A DNA stretch of 64,000 nt from Nocardioides marinus (GCF_013408145.1 NZ_JACBZI010000001.1:2308001-2372000); one strand, 5' to 3'; shown: positions 1 through 9,300, numbered from the stretch's first letter. Numbers and translations are program-made. Notes: generated from the letters alone by a model not told the origin.

Positions 1-603
1 CTCGGCCGCGGCCCGACCCTCCTCGGCGGCGTGCGCCGCGGCGACGGCCTCCTCGTCGACGTCACGTCGCTGGGCGCGGGCCTCCCCCAGCTTGCGTCGC
101 AGCTGGGAGACCTCGGCCTTGTACCCCTCGACCTGCTGGCGGTACGAGGCGCGCAGGTCGCGCAGCTCGGCCTCGGCCTGCTCCGCCCGCTGCTGCCACC
201 GCTCCTCGCGCGCCTGGACGACGGCCTCCTGCTGCTGCGCGGCGTGCTGCTCGACCTCGCTGACCGAGGTGTCCAGGCGGCGGGTCCAGCCCTGGGGCCG
301 CACCAGCCAGTCCAGGGCGGCGGCCTCGAGGGAGTCGTGCATGGTGCCGTCTCGCAGCGCGACCAGCTCGTCCTGCCGGCGTACCGACACCTGGTGGGCG
401 ATCCGGTCCCGCAGGTCCTCGTCGGCGAGGCCGGCGGTGATCGCCTGGCCCCCCAGGCGGGCGCGTCGCGCCGGCGCGAACCCGGCCACCTTGCGCAGCG
501 CCGCAGGCAGCTGGGGCACCTCGGGCAGCACGTCAGCGACCAGGGTGAGGACCCTGGTGCGCACCGCCACCGGCAGCTCGTCCAGCCGGACCGTCCCGCT
601 CAC
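1..603 (-). CDS. NYN-domain-type protein, N-terminal part (runs off the left edge)
   Basis: The reverse strand is open from a GTG at 603 to the window edge (201 codons), preceded by a GGGGGAG ribosome binding site. The visible part has a basic, alanine-rich start containing GFAPARRARLGG, then from about residue 115 a strongly charged Glu/Gln/Arg/Ala heptad pattern typical of a coiled coil. This matches the N-terminus of actinobacterial proteins that carry a C-terminal NYN (PIN-like RNase) domain, often found beside the respiratory genes. The catalytic domain lies outside the window, so the nuclease role is inferred. It diverges from the DnaQ/UvrC-like gene at 691. Confidence 0.6.
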   Translation of the reverse strand, partial: MSGTVRLDELPVAVRTRVLTLVADVLPEVPQLPAALRKVAGFAPARRARLGGQAITAGLADEDLRDRIAHQVSVRRQDELVALRDGTMHDSLEAAALDWLVRPQGWTRRLDTSVSEVEQHAAQQQEAVVQAREERWQQRAEQAEAELRDLRASYRQQVEGYKAEVSQLRRKLGEARAQRRDVDEEAVAAAHAAEEGRAAAE

Positions 604-677
604 CTGCACTCCCCCTCACGACTCGTGTCCGCTCAGCGTAGGCCGCGCGTCGCCACCGCGTTGTCGGCGCACCGATC

Positions 678-690
678 TAGCGTCGTCCCC
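678..690 (+). promoter_or_regulatory. Leaderless-type promoter of the DnaQ/UvrC-like gene
   Basis: A -10 hexamer TAGCGT (678-683) is followed by 7 nt and then the ATG at 691, so transcription would begin at or next to the start codon. No Shine-Dalgarno sequence is present. The same geometry recurs at many genes in this window. Confidence 0.5.
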
Positions 691-2433
691 ATGACCAGCA
701 GCCGTGCAGGAGCCCTGTGGGAGGGCCAGCGCAGCTTCGACGAGCTCGGCCGACCCCTGCGCGACCTCACCTTCTGCGTGGTCGACCTCGAGACCACCGG
801 CGGTTCCCCGACCTCGGGGTCCATGATCACCGAGATCGGGGCGGTCAAGGTGCGCGGCGGGGAGGTCCTCGGGGAGTTCCAGACCCTGGTCGACCCCGGT
901 ACCGAGATCCCGCCCTTCATCGCCGTCCTCACCGGCATCACCAACGCGATGGTGGCCGGGGCCCCGCGCATCGAGTCCGCCCTGCCCGCCTTCCTCGAGT
1001 TCGCCGCCGGGAGCGTCCTCGTCGCCCACAACGCCCCCTTCGACGTGGGGTTCCTGCAGCACTTCGCGGCCCTGCAGCAGCGGCCCTGGCCGCGCTTCGA
1101 GGTCGTCGACACCGCGCGACTGGCCCGCAAGGTCGTCACCCGCGACGACGCCCCCAACTGCAAGCTCTCCTCCCTGGCCCGCCTGTTCGGGGCCGGCACG
1201 ACGCCCAACCACCGGGCGCTGGCCGACGCTCGGGCCACGGTCGACGTGCTGCACGGCCTCATGGGGCGCCTGGGCGGTCAGGGCGTGCACACGCTCGAGG
1301 AGCTGCAGACGTTCACCTCGCGGGTGAGCGCGGCCCAGCGCCGCAAGCGGCACCTCGCCGAGGGACTGCCGCACTCCCCCGGCGTCTACCTGTTCCGCGA
1401 CCAGACCCAGCGCGTGCTCTACGTCGGCACCAGCAAGGACCTCCGCACCCGCGTCCGTTCCTACTTCACCGCCTCCGAGACCCGGTCCCGCATGGGTGAG
1501 ATGGTCGGGCTGGCCGCCTCGGTCACCGGCATCGAGTGCGCGACCCCGCTCGAGGCGGCGGTGCGCGAGCTGCGACTCATCGCCGAGCACAAGCCGCGCT
1601 ACAACCGCCGGTCCAAGCACCCGGAGAAGACCCACTTCGTCAAGCTCACCCGTGAGCCGTGGCCGCGGCTCTCGCTGGTCTCCAAGGTCCTCGACGACGG
1701 CGCCGACTACCTGGGTCCGTTCTCCTCCCGCCGCGCGGCCCAGTCGGGCCTCGACGTGCTGCACGAGACCTTCCCCGTGCGCCAGTGCGCCGACCGCATC
1801 GGCCCGCGCACCCGGCGCACCCCGTGCGTGCTGGCCGAGATGGGCCGCTGCCTCTCGCCGTGCGACGGCTCCGCCGACGAGGCGACGTACGCCGCCGTGG
1901 TCCGTCAGCTGCGCGACACCCTGCTGCGCCGCCCCGACGCGGTCGTGGAGCAGATCAACCGGCGGATGAACGCCCTGGCCGACGACGAGCGCTTCGAGGA
2001 GGCCGGCGTGCACCGGGACCGGCTCGCCGCGTTCGTCCGCGCAGCGGCCCGCACCCAGCGCGTCGGTGCCCTCAGCGGCTGTTCGGAGGTCGTCGCGGCC
2101 CGCCGCGAGGACGACGGCCGTTGGGCCGTGCACGTGGTGCGGTTCGGCCGGCTGGCCGCCGCGGGGGTGATCCCCGCCGGAGCCGACGCGGTGGCCTACG
2201 TCGAGCAGCTGCGGGCGAGCGCGGAGACGGTCCGCACGGCCCCGGGTCCCGCTCCTGCCGCCACCGTCGAGGAGACCGAGAGGATCCTCGGCTGGCTCGA
2301 GCAGCCGGGCATCCGGTTGGTCGACGTCCTGGGCGAGTGGGTCTGCCCGGTCGCCGGTGCCACCAAGGAGCTGGCCGTGCACGAGCGCGTACGCCGGTCG
2401 CGGGACGCGCTCGCGGGTACGGTGACCCCGTGA
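691..2433 (+). CDS. DEDDh exonuclease fused to a UvrC-like GIY-YIG nuclease module
   Basis: The 580-residue protein begins with a DnaQ/PolC-epsilon-type 3'-5' exonuclease (about residues 20-190): FCVVDLETTG carries the first acidic pair, VLVAHNAPFD the second aspartate and NHRALADARATVDV the final H/D. From about residue 215 it has a GIY-YIG domain (LPHSPGVYLFRD, LYVGTSKDLRTRVRSYF) and then a UvrB/UvrC-like segment with EEAGVHRDRL. The same fusion occurs as Rv2191 in M. tuberculosis, next to the same respiratory genes. The UvrC C-terminal RNase-H and HhH domains are missing, so this is not UvrC itself. A repair or 3'-end-trimming role is inferred. The ATG at 691 fits the promoter and the domain border. 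Confidence 0.88.
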   Translation: MTSSRAGALWEGQRSFDELGRPLRDLTFCVVDLETTGGSPTSGSMITEIGAVKVRGGEVLGEFQTLVDPGTEIPPFIAVLTGITNAMVAGAPRIESALPAFLEFAAGSVLVAHNAPFDVGFLQHFAALQQRPWPRFEVVDTARLARKVVTRDDAPNCKLSSLARLFGAGTTPNHRALADARATVDVLHGLMGRLGGQGVHTLEELQTFTSRVSAAQRRKRHLAEGLPHSPGVYLFRDQTQRVLYVGTSKDLRTRVRSYFTASETRSRMGEMVGLAASVTGIECATPLEAAVRELRLIAEHKPRYNRRSKHPEKTHFVKLTREPWPRLSLVSKVLDDGADYLGPFSSRRAAQSGLDVLHETFPVRQCADRIGPRTRRTPCVLAEMGRCLSPCDGSADEATYAAVVRQLRDTLLRRPDAVVEQINRRMNALADDERFEEAGVHRDRLAAFVRAAARTQRVGALSGCSEVVAARREDDGRWAVHVVRFGRLAAAGVIPAGADAVAYVEQLRASAETVRTAPGPAPAATVEETERILGWLEQPGIRLVDVLGEWVCPVAGATKELAVHERVRRSRDALAGTVTP

Positions 2434-2708
2434 TCACCGCCATCGTGTTCGTCAACGCCGAGGTCGCCCGGATCCCCGAGGTGGCCGAGGAGATCGCTGC
2501 GATCGACGGCGTCTCGGAGGTCTACTCCGTGACCGGTCAGGTCGACCTGATCGCGCTGGTGCGCGTGCGGCAGCACGAGGACGTGGCCAACGTCGTCGCC
2601 GACCGCATCAACAAGGTCCCCGGGGTCACCGACACCGAGACCCACATCGCCTTCCGCACCCACTCCCGTCACGACCTCGAGGCCGCGTTCTCCCTCGGTC
2701 TGGACTGA
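2430..2708 (+). CDS. Stand-alone Lrp/AsnC ligand-binding (RAM) domain protein
   Basis: This 92-residue protein starts at a GTG that overlaps the previous stop by 4 nt (GTGA), so it is translationally coupled. It has the beta-alpha-beta-beta-alpha-beta pattern of the RAM domain (ITAIVFVNAEV, VYSVTGQVDLIALVRV, VPGVTDTETHIAF) and no helix-turn-helix. Stand-alone RAM proteins bind amino acids or other small effectors and oligomerise. With no DNA-binding part it may act by hetero-oligomerising with full-length Lrp proteins or as a metabolite sensor. The ligand cannot be read from the sequence. Confidence 0.82.
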   Translation: MITAIVFVNAEVARIPEVAEEIAAIDGVSEVYSVTGQVDLIALVRVRQHEDVANVVADRINKVPGVTDTETHIAFRTHSRHDLEAAFSLGLD

Positions 2709-2715
2709 CCGCGCC

Positions 2716-4104
2716 GTGGTCTCCCGGGCTGCTCGGGTCTGGTTGCCCGCGCTCACGCTGCTCGGCGTGCTGGTCGTGGCCGTGGCCCGGGCCGCACGAC
2801 CCCTCACGAACCCCGACACCTACTTCCACCTGCGCTTCGGGGCGGAGTTCCTCGCCGGGTGGTCCTTGCGCGACCCGGGCAGCGTGTCGACGTCCGCGAC
2901 CCGGGACTGGCTGCCGACCCAGTGGCTGCCGCAGGTGCTCATGGCGGCCATCGAGGAGCGGGTCGGCCTGCCGGGTGTCGCCTGGCTCTCCGGCCTGCAG
3001 CTCGTGGCACTCGTCCTGGCCGTGGCCTGGGTCTGCCGCCGGCGCGCCGACCCGGTCGTGGTCGCCGTCCTCACCGCGCTCGTGCTGTGGGCCTGCTGGC
3101 CCGCCCTGTCGATGCGTCCGCAGGTGCTCAGCTACGCGTTCATGGCCCTCACGGTGCACGCCTGGTGGCAGGCTGCCCTGACCGGGAGCCGCCCCTGGCT
3201 CCTCGTCCCGCTCACCTGGTGGTGGGCGATGTGGCACGGCATGTGGCCCTTCGCCCTGGTCGTCGGCGCGGTCGGCGTCGTGGCCGCCGGTCTGCACCGT
3301 GGCCTGCGGTCCCGCGAGCTGCCGCGCCAGGCTGCGGTGCTCGTCGCCTGCGCGGTCAGCGCGGCACTGACCCCCGTCGGCCCCGCTCTGTACGGCGCGG
3401 TGCTGACGGTCGCGGGCCGCGGACGGTTCTTCTCCGAGTGGGGCGCCCCCGACTTCACCAGCCCGACGGGAGCGGCCCTGATCCTGCTGGCCGCTCCGGC
3501 CCTCCTCGTGGTGCTGCGACGCGGTGCCTCGTGGCCGACGTCGCTGTTCCTGGGGCTGGGGCTCGGTCTGGCCCTCTACTCCAACCGAACGCTGCCGCTG
3601 GCAGCCGTGACCCTCGCGCCCGTCACGGCCCTGGCGCTGCAGTCCCTGATCCCCGGTCAGCCGACCCCTCCCGGCCGTCGCGAGGTCGGGTGGGGGCTCG
3701 GCGCGGCCGTTGCGGCGCTGCTGGTGCTGGCCGTGCTCGTGCCCCGGACCTCGGCGGAGACCCCGGTCCGCGCCGACTGGGTGGAGGACCGGCTCGGCTC
3801 GCTGCCGGCCGGCACGACCGTGCTCAACGACTGGGGGGACGGCGGCTACGTCATGTGGGCCTATCCCCAGCTCGACCTGGTGATGCACGGCTACGGCGAC
3901 ACCTTCACCACCGAGGAGCTGGAGCGGAACACCTCGATCCTCGGCCTGGACCGTGGCTGGCAGGACCTCGTGCGCGGGACCGGTGCCGAGGTCGCGTTCC
4001 TGCGCACCGACCACCGGCTCACCGCCGCCCTGGAGGACGCGGGCTGGCGCGTGGTCGCGACCTCCGCCGAGGTCGAGCTGCTCGAGGCTCCCGAGGACTG
4101 GTGA
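2716..4104 (+). CDS. Polytopic membrane protein resembling GT-C glycosyltransferases
   Basis: A 462-residue hydrophobic protein starting at GTG, 7 bp after the RAM-domain gene and probably in its operon. About ten membrane segments can be drawn. The first loop contains NPDTYFHLRFGAEF, whose D and H sit where GT-C transferases (mannosyl- and arabinosyltransferase-like) place their acidic catalytic motif. After the last membrane segment comes a soluble part of about 110 residues with LNDWGDGGYVMWAYPQ. The acceptor and the lipid-linked donor are unknown. Assignment to GT-C rests on topology and the first-loop motif only, so 'conserved membrane protein' is the safe name. Confidence 0.7.
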   Translation: MVSRAARVWLPALTLLGVLVVAVARAARPLTNPDTYFHLRFGAEFLAGWSLRDPGSVSTSATRDWLPTQWLPQVLMAAIEERVGLPGVAWLSGLQLVALVLAVAWVCRRRADPVVVAVLTALVLWACWPALSMRPQVLSYAFMALTVHAWWQAALTGSRPWLLVPLTWWWAMWHGMWPFALVVGAVGVVAAGLHRGLRSRELPRQAAVLVACAVSAALTPVGPALYGAVLTVAGRGRFFSEWGAPDFTSPTGAALILLAAPALLVVLRRGASWPTSLFLGLGLGLALYSNRTLPLAAVTLAPVTALALQSLIPGQPTPPGRREVGWGLGAAVAALLVLAVLVPRTSAETPVRADWVEDRLGSLPAGTTVLNDWGDGGYVMWAYPQLDLVMHGYGDTFTTEELERNTSILGLDRGWQDLVRGTGAEVAFLRTDHRLTAALEDAGWRVVATSAEVELLEAPEDW

Positions 4105-4124
4105 CGGGCCGGCCGAGGTCCGGA

Positions 4125-5150
4125 TCAGCGGCCGGTCGCGGCCACCCAGCGCTCGAGGAGACCGGCGGCGGCTCCGCTGTCGATCGCACCGGCCGCCCGC
4201 GCGAGGCCACGCGGCAGCGCGTCGTGGACGGGCACACCCGGCTCGTCGTGGACGGCCAGTGCGGCACCGGCGTTGAGGAGCACGGCGTCGCGCACCGGCC
4301 CGGCCTCCCCGGCGAGCAGCCTGCGCACGACCTCGGCGTTGTGCTGGGCGTCGCCGCCGCGCAGGTCCTCGGTCGTCGCGGGCGCGAGGCCGAGCGCGGC
4401 GGGGTCGACGCGGTCCTCGGTGACCTCGCCGCCGTGGACCACCCACACGGTCGACGTGGTGGTCGTGGTCAGCTCGTCGAGCCCGTCGTCGCCGCGGAAG
4501 ACCCAGGCGTCGACCCCGCGGGCGGCGTAGACGCCCGCCATGACCGGCGCCATCCGGGCATCCGCGCACCCGATGGCCTGGGCGGCGGGGCGTGCGGGGT
4601 TGCTCAGGGGGCCCAGCAGGTTGAACGCCGTCGCGATCCCGAGCTCGCGGCGGGCGACCGCCGCGTGCCGCATCGCGGGGTGGAAGGTCGCGGCGAAGCA
4701 GAAGGTGATGCCCGCCTCGGTCGCCACCTCGGCCACCCGGCTCGCGGGCAGGTCGAGGCGGATCCCCAGCGCCTCCAGGACGTCGGCCGAGCCGGACTGC
4801 GAGGACGCCGAGCGGTTGCCGTGCTTGACGACGGTGGCCCCGGCGCCGGCTGCCACGATCGCCGACATCGTGGAGATGTTGACCGACATCGAGCGGTCCC
4901 CACCGGTGCCGACGACGTCGAGCAGACGGCCGGGGACCGAGATCGGGGTCGCCCGCTCGTACATCGCGGCCACCAGGCCGGTGAGCTCCTCGCTGGTCTC
5001 GCCCTTGGCCCGCAGCGCCACGGCGAAACCAGCGACCTGCGCGGGGGTGGCGTTGCCCTCGAGCAGCTCGGCCATCGCCCAGGCGGTCTGCTCGGCGGAG
5101 AGGTCGCGGCCGGCGACGAGGTCGCCGAGGACCTCGGGCCACGTGCTCAT
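4125..5150 (-). CDS. trpD: Anthranilate phosphoribosyltransferase
   Basis: TrpD transfers the phosphoribosyl group of PRPP to anthranilate, the second committed step of tryptophan synthesis. The 341-residue protein has all family signatures: the PRPP-binding [17 protein letters not shown] near residue 80, [21 protein letters not shown] near 110-130, the FAATFHPAM segment and [13 protein letters not shown]. No other trp gene lies nearby, so trpD is separated from the rest of the pathway, as in other actinobacteria where it sits next to ctaE-qcrCAB. The ATG at 5150 follows the receiver-like gene by 16 bp, suggesting cotranscription. Confidence 0.95.
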   Translation of the reverse strand: MSTWPEVLGDLVAGRDLSAEQTAWAMAELLEGNATPAQVAGFAVALRAKGETSEELTGLVAAMYERATPISVPGRLLDVVGTGGDRSMSVNISTMSAIVAAGAGATVVKHGNRSASSQSGSADVLEALGIRLDLPASRVAEVATEAGITFCFAATFHPAMRHAAVARRELGIATAFNLLGPLSNPARPAAQAIGCADARMAPVMAGVYAARGVDAWVFRGDDGLDELTTTTTSTVWVVHGGEVTEDRVDPAALGLAPATTEDLRGGDAQHNAEVVRRLLAGEAGPVRDAVLLNAGAALAVHDEPGVPVHDALPRGLARAAGAIDSGAAAGLLERWVAATGR

Positions 5151-5166
5151 GCGGCGGCTCCGGGGC

Positions 5167-5619
5167 TCAGGCGGAGGTGGCCGGGACCCGCGAGCGCAGC
5201 AGGCCCACGACGGTCTCGGCGAGGGCGATCGGGTCCAGCGGGTGCGGCACCGCCGCCTCGGCCCGCGACCAGGTGGCCAGCCAGGCGTCCTGCGGGCGCC
5301 CGGTCAGCACGACCACCGGAGGGCACTGGAAGATCTCGTCCTTGAGCTGCTTGGCGATGCCCATGCCCCCGGCCGGCACGGCCTCCCCGTCGAGGATCGC
5401 GAGGTCGATGTGCCCGGCGTCCATGTTCTGGATGACCACCGGCTCGGTGGCGACCTCGACGTACTCGAGCTCGGGCAGGTCGGGGTGCGGCCGACGACCC
5501 AGGGCCAGGATGACCTGCTGGCGCGTGGTGACGTCGTCGGAGTAGACGAGGACCTTCAGCGGCTTGCGGGAGGCAGTGGAGTCGCTCACGCGGGCCATCG
5601 TAGGCCCCTGGTCGCTCAC
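5167..5619 (-). CDS. Stand-alone receiver-like protein (probable pseudo-receiver)
   Basis: 150 residues with the CheY-like alternation: an acidic pair in [13 protein letters not shown], a candidate phospho-aspartate in DLAILDGE and the threonine in VVVLTGR. The conserved lysine of the usual K-P motif is replaced (AAVPHPLDP), so normal phospho-switching is doubtful. No output domain follows. The ATG at 5619 overlaps the upstream ctaG-like stop by 4 nt (ATGA); a second ATG at 5598 (MARVSDST) is the alternative start. Its position between ctaG and trpD suggests cotranscription with respiratory assembly, but the role is unknown. Confidence 0.75.
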   Translation of the reverse strand: MSDQGPTMARVSDSTASRKPLKVLVYSDDVTTRQQVILALGRRPHPDLPELEYVEVATEPVVIQNMDAGHIDLAILDGEAVPAGGMGIAKQLKDEIFQCPPVVVLTGRPQDAWLATWSRAEAAVPHPLDPIALAETVVGLLRSRVPATSA

Positions 5620-6563
5620 TCCGCCGGGACCCTCGCCGTGCGGGCCGCCTCCTGGGCCTCCAGCCGGTCCAGCCGGCGGTCCTCACGCCGGGCCTCGGCC
5701 ATCGAGGAGCGCACCCACTGGGTGAACAGCACCCCGAAGAACACCAGGCCGATGAGGTCGCCCGAGCCCCACAGGATGCCGCCCGCGAGGTGCTGGTCCT
5801 CCAGCGCGTCGGGCAGCCACGCTCCCATCGGTCCCTCGCGCAGGGCGAGGTAGTGCTCCCCGGCGATGAGCGTCTCCTGCCCCATGATCGTCACCCCGAG
5901 GAAGGCGTGGAAGGGCAGCGTGAGGACCGTGATGAGCACTCGGAAGGGGTAGCCGACGCGCCCGGGCACGGGGTCGATCCCCATGAGCGGCCAGAAGAAC
6001 ATCGCCCCGACCAGCACCAGGTGCAGGTGCATCGCCTCGTGCCAGTACGTCGACTCCAGGGTCGCGGGGTACCACCCGGAGTAGTAGAGCGCCCAGGGCG
6101 AGACGACGTACGCCGCCAGGACCAGCGGCGGGAAGGTCAGCACCGTCGCGAGCCGCGAGTGCAGCACCGCGAGCAGCCACCGCCGCGGCGACCCGGGCAG
6201 CGTCCTCAGCGCCAGCGTCACCGGGGCCCCGAGCGCGAGCGCCAGCGGCACCAGCATCGACAGGATCATGTGCTGGACCATGTGGACGCTGAGCAGCGTC
6301 GTGTCGTAGGTCCCCAGACCCGACGAGGTGGCGAAGAGGAACGACCCGAGCCCGATGCCCACGAAGGACAGCGTGCGCGCGGGCGACCAGGCGTCGCCGC
6401 GGGCACGGAGCCGGCGTACGCCGAGCAGGTACAGACCACCGAACCAGGCCACGAGCACGATGGGCACCGGCTCGAACGACCAGGCGGTGAAGACCCCCGT
6501 CAGGTCCAGGGCAGGCAGGTACTCCGAGGTCGCGGAGGCGTCCGCCAGGGGGGTCCTGAGCAC
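5616..6563 (-). CDS. ctaG: Cytochrome c oxidase assembly protein, caa3 CtaG family
   Basis: A 315-residue integral membrane protein with about seven hydrophobic segments. Family features include [19 protein letters not shown], the [19 protein letters not shown] region and [11 protein letters not shown]. Proteins of this family help deliver copper to or assemble heme-copper oxidases. It diverges from ctaE, agreeing with that role. The reading frame is open far upstream, but the divergent ctaE promoter and family length favour the GTG at 6563. No clear ribosome binding site precedes it, so it may be leaderless. The C-terminus is charged ([16 protein letters not shown]) and cytoplasmic. Confidence 0.82.
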   Translation of the reverse strand: MLRTPLADASATSEYLPALDLTGVFTAWSFEPVPIVLVAWFGGLYLLGVRRLRARGDAWSPARTLSFVGIGLGSFLFATSSGLGTYDTTLLSVHMVQHMILSMLVPLALALGAPVTLALRTLPGSPRRWLLAVLHSRLATVLTFPPLVLAAYVVSPWALYYSGWYPATLESTYWHEAMHLHLVLVGAMFFWPLMGIDPVPGRVGYPFRVLITVLTLPFHAFLGVTIMGQETLIAGEHYLALREGPMGAWLPDALEDQHLAGGILWGSGDLIGLVFFGVLFTQWVRSSMAEARREDRRLDRLEAQEAARTARVPAE

Positions 6564-6624
6564 GCTCAGGAGTCTAGGTCGCCCATGTTCGGGGGGTCGG
6601 GGTGGCCCTTCGGGAAAGCCACGA

Positions 6625-6636
6625 CATAATGCTCGC
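6625..6636 (+). promoter_or_regulatory. Leaderless-type promoter of ctaE-qcrCAB
   Basis: CATAAT (6625-6630), the best -10 match in the window, is followed by exactly 6 nt and the GTG start codon of ctaE at 6637. No Shine-Dalgarno sequence fits. This predicts a leaderless mRNA for the terminal-oxidase/bc1 operon. No convincing -35 is visible. Confidence 0.6.
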
Positions 6637-7275
6637 GTGGCGACAGCGGCAACCATCCCAGCATCCCGGCTCCACGGGCACCACGACCGACCCAGCATGG
6701 TCAGTGTCGGGACGATCATCTGGCTCTCCAGCGAGCTGATGTTCTTCGCGGCACTGTTCGCGGCGTACTTCACGATCCGCTCGGTCAGCCCGGAGCTGTG
6801 GGCCCAGAACACCGAGCTCCTCGACGTCCCCTTCGCGGCGGTCAACACCACGATCCTGGTGCTGTCCTCGCTGACCTGCCAGCTCGGCGTCTTCGCCGCC
6901 GAGCGCGGTCAGGTCGGCCGCTCGGGGTCGCTCCTCGCCGTCAAGGGCTGGGGCCTGCGCGAGTGGTTCTTCCTCACCTACGTGATGGGGGCGATCTTCA
7001 TCGGCGGCCAGGCCGTCGAGTACGCCACGCTCGTGCAGGAGGGGGTCACCATCCAGGACTCCGCCTACGGCACGATGTTCTACCTGACAACCGGCTTCCA
7101 CGGGATCCACGTGACCGGCGGCCTGATCGCCTTCCTGCTCGTGCTGGGGCGCACCTACCTGGCGCGCAAGTTCACCCACGAGCAGGCGGTCAGCGCGATC
7201 GTCGTCTCCTACTACTGGCACTTCGTCGACGTGGTGTGGATCGGGCTGTTCGCGACGATCTACCTCGTCAAGTGA
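6637..7275 (+). CDS. ctaE: Cytochrome c oxidase subunit III (aa3)
   Basis: This 212-residue subunit of the aa3-type terminal oxidase has five membrane helices, as in other actinobacterial CtaE (shorter than the seven-helix mitochondrial form). Signatures are [43 protein letters not shown] and [15 protein letters not shown]. The glutamate in SSELMFF and the histidines in FHGIH and WHFVD are standard. It leads the operon ctaE-qcrC-qcrA-qcrB. The GTG at 6637 is chosen because of the promoter placed exactly 6 nt upstream and because the protein then has normal family length. Confidence 0.95.
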   Translation: MATAATIPASRLHGHHDRPSMVSVGTIIWLSSELMFFAALFAAYFTIRSVSPELWAQNTELLDVPFAAVNTTILVLSSLTCQLGVFAAERGQVGRSGSLLAVKGWGLREWFFLTYVMGAIFIGGQAVEYATLVQEGVTIQDSAYGTMFYLTTGFHGIHVTGGLIAFLLVLGRTYLARKFTHEQAVSAIVVSYYWHFVDVVWIGLFATIYLVK

Positions 7276-7321
7276 CCTTGAACTGCCTCCTTAGACTGAC
7301 CCCGGACCAAGGACTCTTGAC

Positions 7322-8194
7322 GTGCGCATCCTGAACCTCACTGCCGGCCGACTGTCCCGCCACCGTCGCGGGCCGATCGCGGGCGCGCTGCTGCTCCTGC
7401 TGGGGCTGGTCACCGCAGGCGGTCTCTGGACCGCCGTGATGACCCCGGCCTCGGCCGAGAAGACCCAGGACCTGGCCAGCCAGGTCGAGGAGGGTCGCAA
7501 GCTCTTCCTCGTGGGCTGCTCGACCTGCCACGGCACCAACGGCGAGGGCATCACCACCGACCGCGGCAACAACCTCGGTCCCTCGCTCGTCGGCGTCGGC
7601 GCCGCTGCGGTCGACTTCCAGGTCGGCACCGGCCGCATGCCGATGGCCCAGCCCGGCGCGCAGGCGCCCCGCAAGGAGGTCGCCTACAGCGAGGAGGAGA
7701 CCGCCGCCCTGGCCGCGTTCGTCGCCACGCTCGGCCCCGGTCCGGCCATCCCCGACGAGAGCGACTACAGCATCGAGGGCCTGGACAGCGCGGCCCAGGA
7801 GGCCGCCATCGTCCGCGGTGGCCAGCTGTTCCTCACCAACTGCACCGCCTGCCACAACTTCGAGGGCTCCGGCGGCGCCATGCCCCGCGGTGGCTACGCC
7901 CCGAAGATCCGCGGCGTGGAGCCCAAGTACATCTACGAGGCCCTGCTGACCGGTCCGCAGACCATGCCGACCTTCAGCAACGGCAACCTGACCCCTGACG
8001 AGAAGCGCGACGTCATCGCCTACCTCGGCTCCCTCGACGACGCCGCTGCCATCGGTGGCTTCACGATGGGTGGTCTCGGCCCGGTGGCCGAGGGCCTGTT
8101 CGCCTGGGTCGTCGGCATCGGCGCGCTGGTCGGGTTCGCAGTCTGGATCGCCGCTCACACGACGCGGTCGAACAAGAAGAAGGTGGAGGCGTGA
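7322..8194 (+). CDS. qcrC: Diheme cytochrome cc subunit of the bc1 complex
   Basis: QcrC is the actinobacterial c1 replacement that carries two c-type hemes and passes electrons directly to the aa3 oxidase within a supercomplex. The 290-residue protein has an N-terminal membrane anchor (about residues 18-40), two heme-binding motifs, CSTCH at 66-70 and CTACH at 174-178, and a C-terminal membrane helix (about 255-280) followed by a basic tail. The GTG at 7322 has an AAGGA ribosome binding site 8 nt upstream. It overlaps qcrA by 4 nt. Confidence 0.96.
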   Translation: MRILNLTAGRLSRHRRGPIAGALLLLLGLVTAGGLWTAVMTPASAEKTQDLASQVEEGRKLFLVGCSTCHGTNGEGITTDRGNNLGPSLVGVGAAAVDFQVGTGRMPMAQPGAQAPRKEVAYSEEETAALAAFVATLGPGPAIPDESDYSIEGLDSAAQEAAIVRGGQLFLTNCTACHNFEGSGGAMPRGGYAPKIRGVEPKYIYEALLTGPQTMPTFSNGNLTPDEKRDVIAYLGSLDDAAAIGGFTMGGLGPVAEGLFAWVVGIGALVGFAVWIAAHTTRSNKKKVEA

Positions 8195-9300
8195 GCAACG
8201 AGCTGCCCGGCCACGGCGGGAGCAACCTCCCGGCCGAGGAGCCGATCCCCAACCCGGGTCTGCCCGAGCACACGTGGCGCCCCACCGACATCGACGAGGC
8301 GGCCGCCAAGCGCGCCGAGCGTCAGATCGCCTCGATGTACGTCTTGTCGATGGTCTGCGTCGTGCTGTTCGTGGTCACCTACTTCGTCGCCGACGTCGGC
8401 GACAACTGGAACACCTTCCTGGGCCTGGGCGCCTCCACGGTCGGCCTCGGGGTCTTCCTCGGCCTCGCGCTGCTGCTGATCGGCGCCGGCACGATCCAGT
8501 GGGCCCGCAAGCTGATGAGCGACCACGAGATGGTCGAGATGCGCCACCCCGCCCGTTCCTCCGACGAGGACCGCGAGGCCACGCTGACCGCTCTGTCGGC
8601 CGGCGCGGAGGACTCCGGCATCGCCCGCCGTCCGCTCGTGCGCAACACGCTGCTGGCCTCGCTCGGCCTGCTCGGCGCGCCCGCCGTGGTGCTGCTGCGC
8701 GACCTGGGCCCGACCCCGAGCCAGGCCGCCGAGGCCGACTACCCCGGCGCCGGCCTCGAGAAGACCGTGTGGACCGCGGGCATGCGCGTGGTCCGCGACG
8801 TCGTCGGCACCCCGATCAAGGCCTCCGACCTGGAGATCGGCGACCTCGTCAACGCCGAGCCCGAGGCGATCTTCCCCACCGAGGAGAACGGCTACCCGAC
8901 GCTCCACGGCGCCGAGCTGCTGGTCGCCAAGTCCAAGGCCGCGGTCATCGTGGTCCGGATGGAGCCGGAGAGCATCATCCCGGGCGAGGGACGCGACAAC
9001 TGGTCGGTGGACGGCATCGTCTGCTACTCCAAGATCTGCACCCACGTGGGCTGCCCGATCTCGCTCTACGAGCGCACCACGCACCACGTGCTGTGCCCCT
9101 GCCACCAGTCGACCTTCGACCTCGCCGACTCCGGTCGCGTGGTCTTCGGCCCGGCCGGCCGGCACCTCCCCCAGCTCCCCCTCGCCGTCGACGAGGAGGG
9201 CTACCTGGTGGCCCAGTCCGACTTCACCGAGCCGGTGGGGCCGACGTACTGGGAGCGCGACCACAAGGACATCGGCGACCAGGGAGAGGCTGACCTGTGA
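8191..9300 (+). CDS. qcrA: Rieske [2Fe-2S] subunit of the bc1 complex
   Basis: A 369-residue actinobacterial Rieske protein with a long cytoplasmic N-terminus, three membrane helices (about 50-70, 80-105, 150-170) and a C-terminal Rieske domain facing out. Cluster ligands are in CTHVGC (C283, H285; C288 for the disulfide) and CPCHQSTFD (C302, H305; C304). It oxidises menaquinol and reduces the QcrC hemes. Its GTG overlaps the qcrC stop (GTGA) and its own stop overlaps the qcrB GTG, so the three are tightly coupled. Confidence 0.96.
   Translation: MSNELPGHGGSNLPAEEPIPNPGLPEHTWRPTDIDEAAAKRAERQIASMYVLSMVCVVLFVVTYFVADVGDNWNTFLGLGASTVGLGVFLGLALLLIGAGTIQWARKLMSDHEMVEMRHPARSSDEDREATLTALSAGAEDSGIARRPLVRNTLLASLGLLGAPAVVLLRDLGPTPSQAAEADYPGAGLEKTVWTAGMRVVRDVVGTPIKASDLEIGDLVNAEPEAIFPTEENGYPTLHGAELLVAKSKAAVIVVRMEPESIIPGEGRDNWSVDGIVCYSKICTHVGCPISLYERTTHHVLCPCHQSTFDLADSGRVVFGPAGRHLPQLPLAVDEEGYLVAQSDFTEPVGPTYWERDHKDIGDQGEADL

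Noticed and set aside
31..690. Long open frame on the plus strand fused in front of the DnaQ/UvrC-like gene
   Set aside because: It is the shadow of the minus-strand NYN-type gene; the residues are low-complexity Leu/Gly/Arg and the real start at 691 has its own promoter.
616..2382. 588-residue minus-strand open frame opposite the DnaQ/UvrC-like gene
   Set aside because: High-GC antisense shadow without domains; many such frames occur opposite real genes here.
2626..5142. 838-residue minus-strand open frame spanning the membrane-protein gene and trpD
   Set aside because: It is Arg/Gly/Pro-rich out-of-frame translation; trpD in another frame of the same strand has all family motifs.
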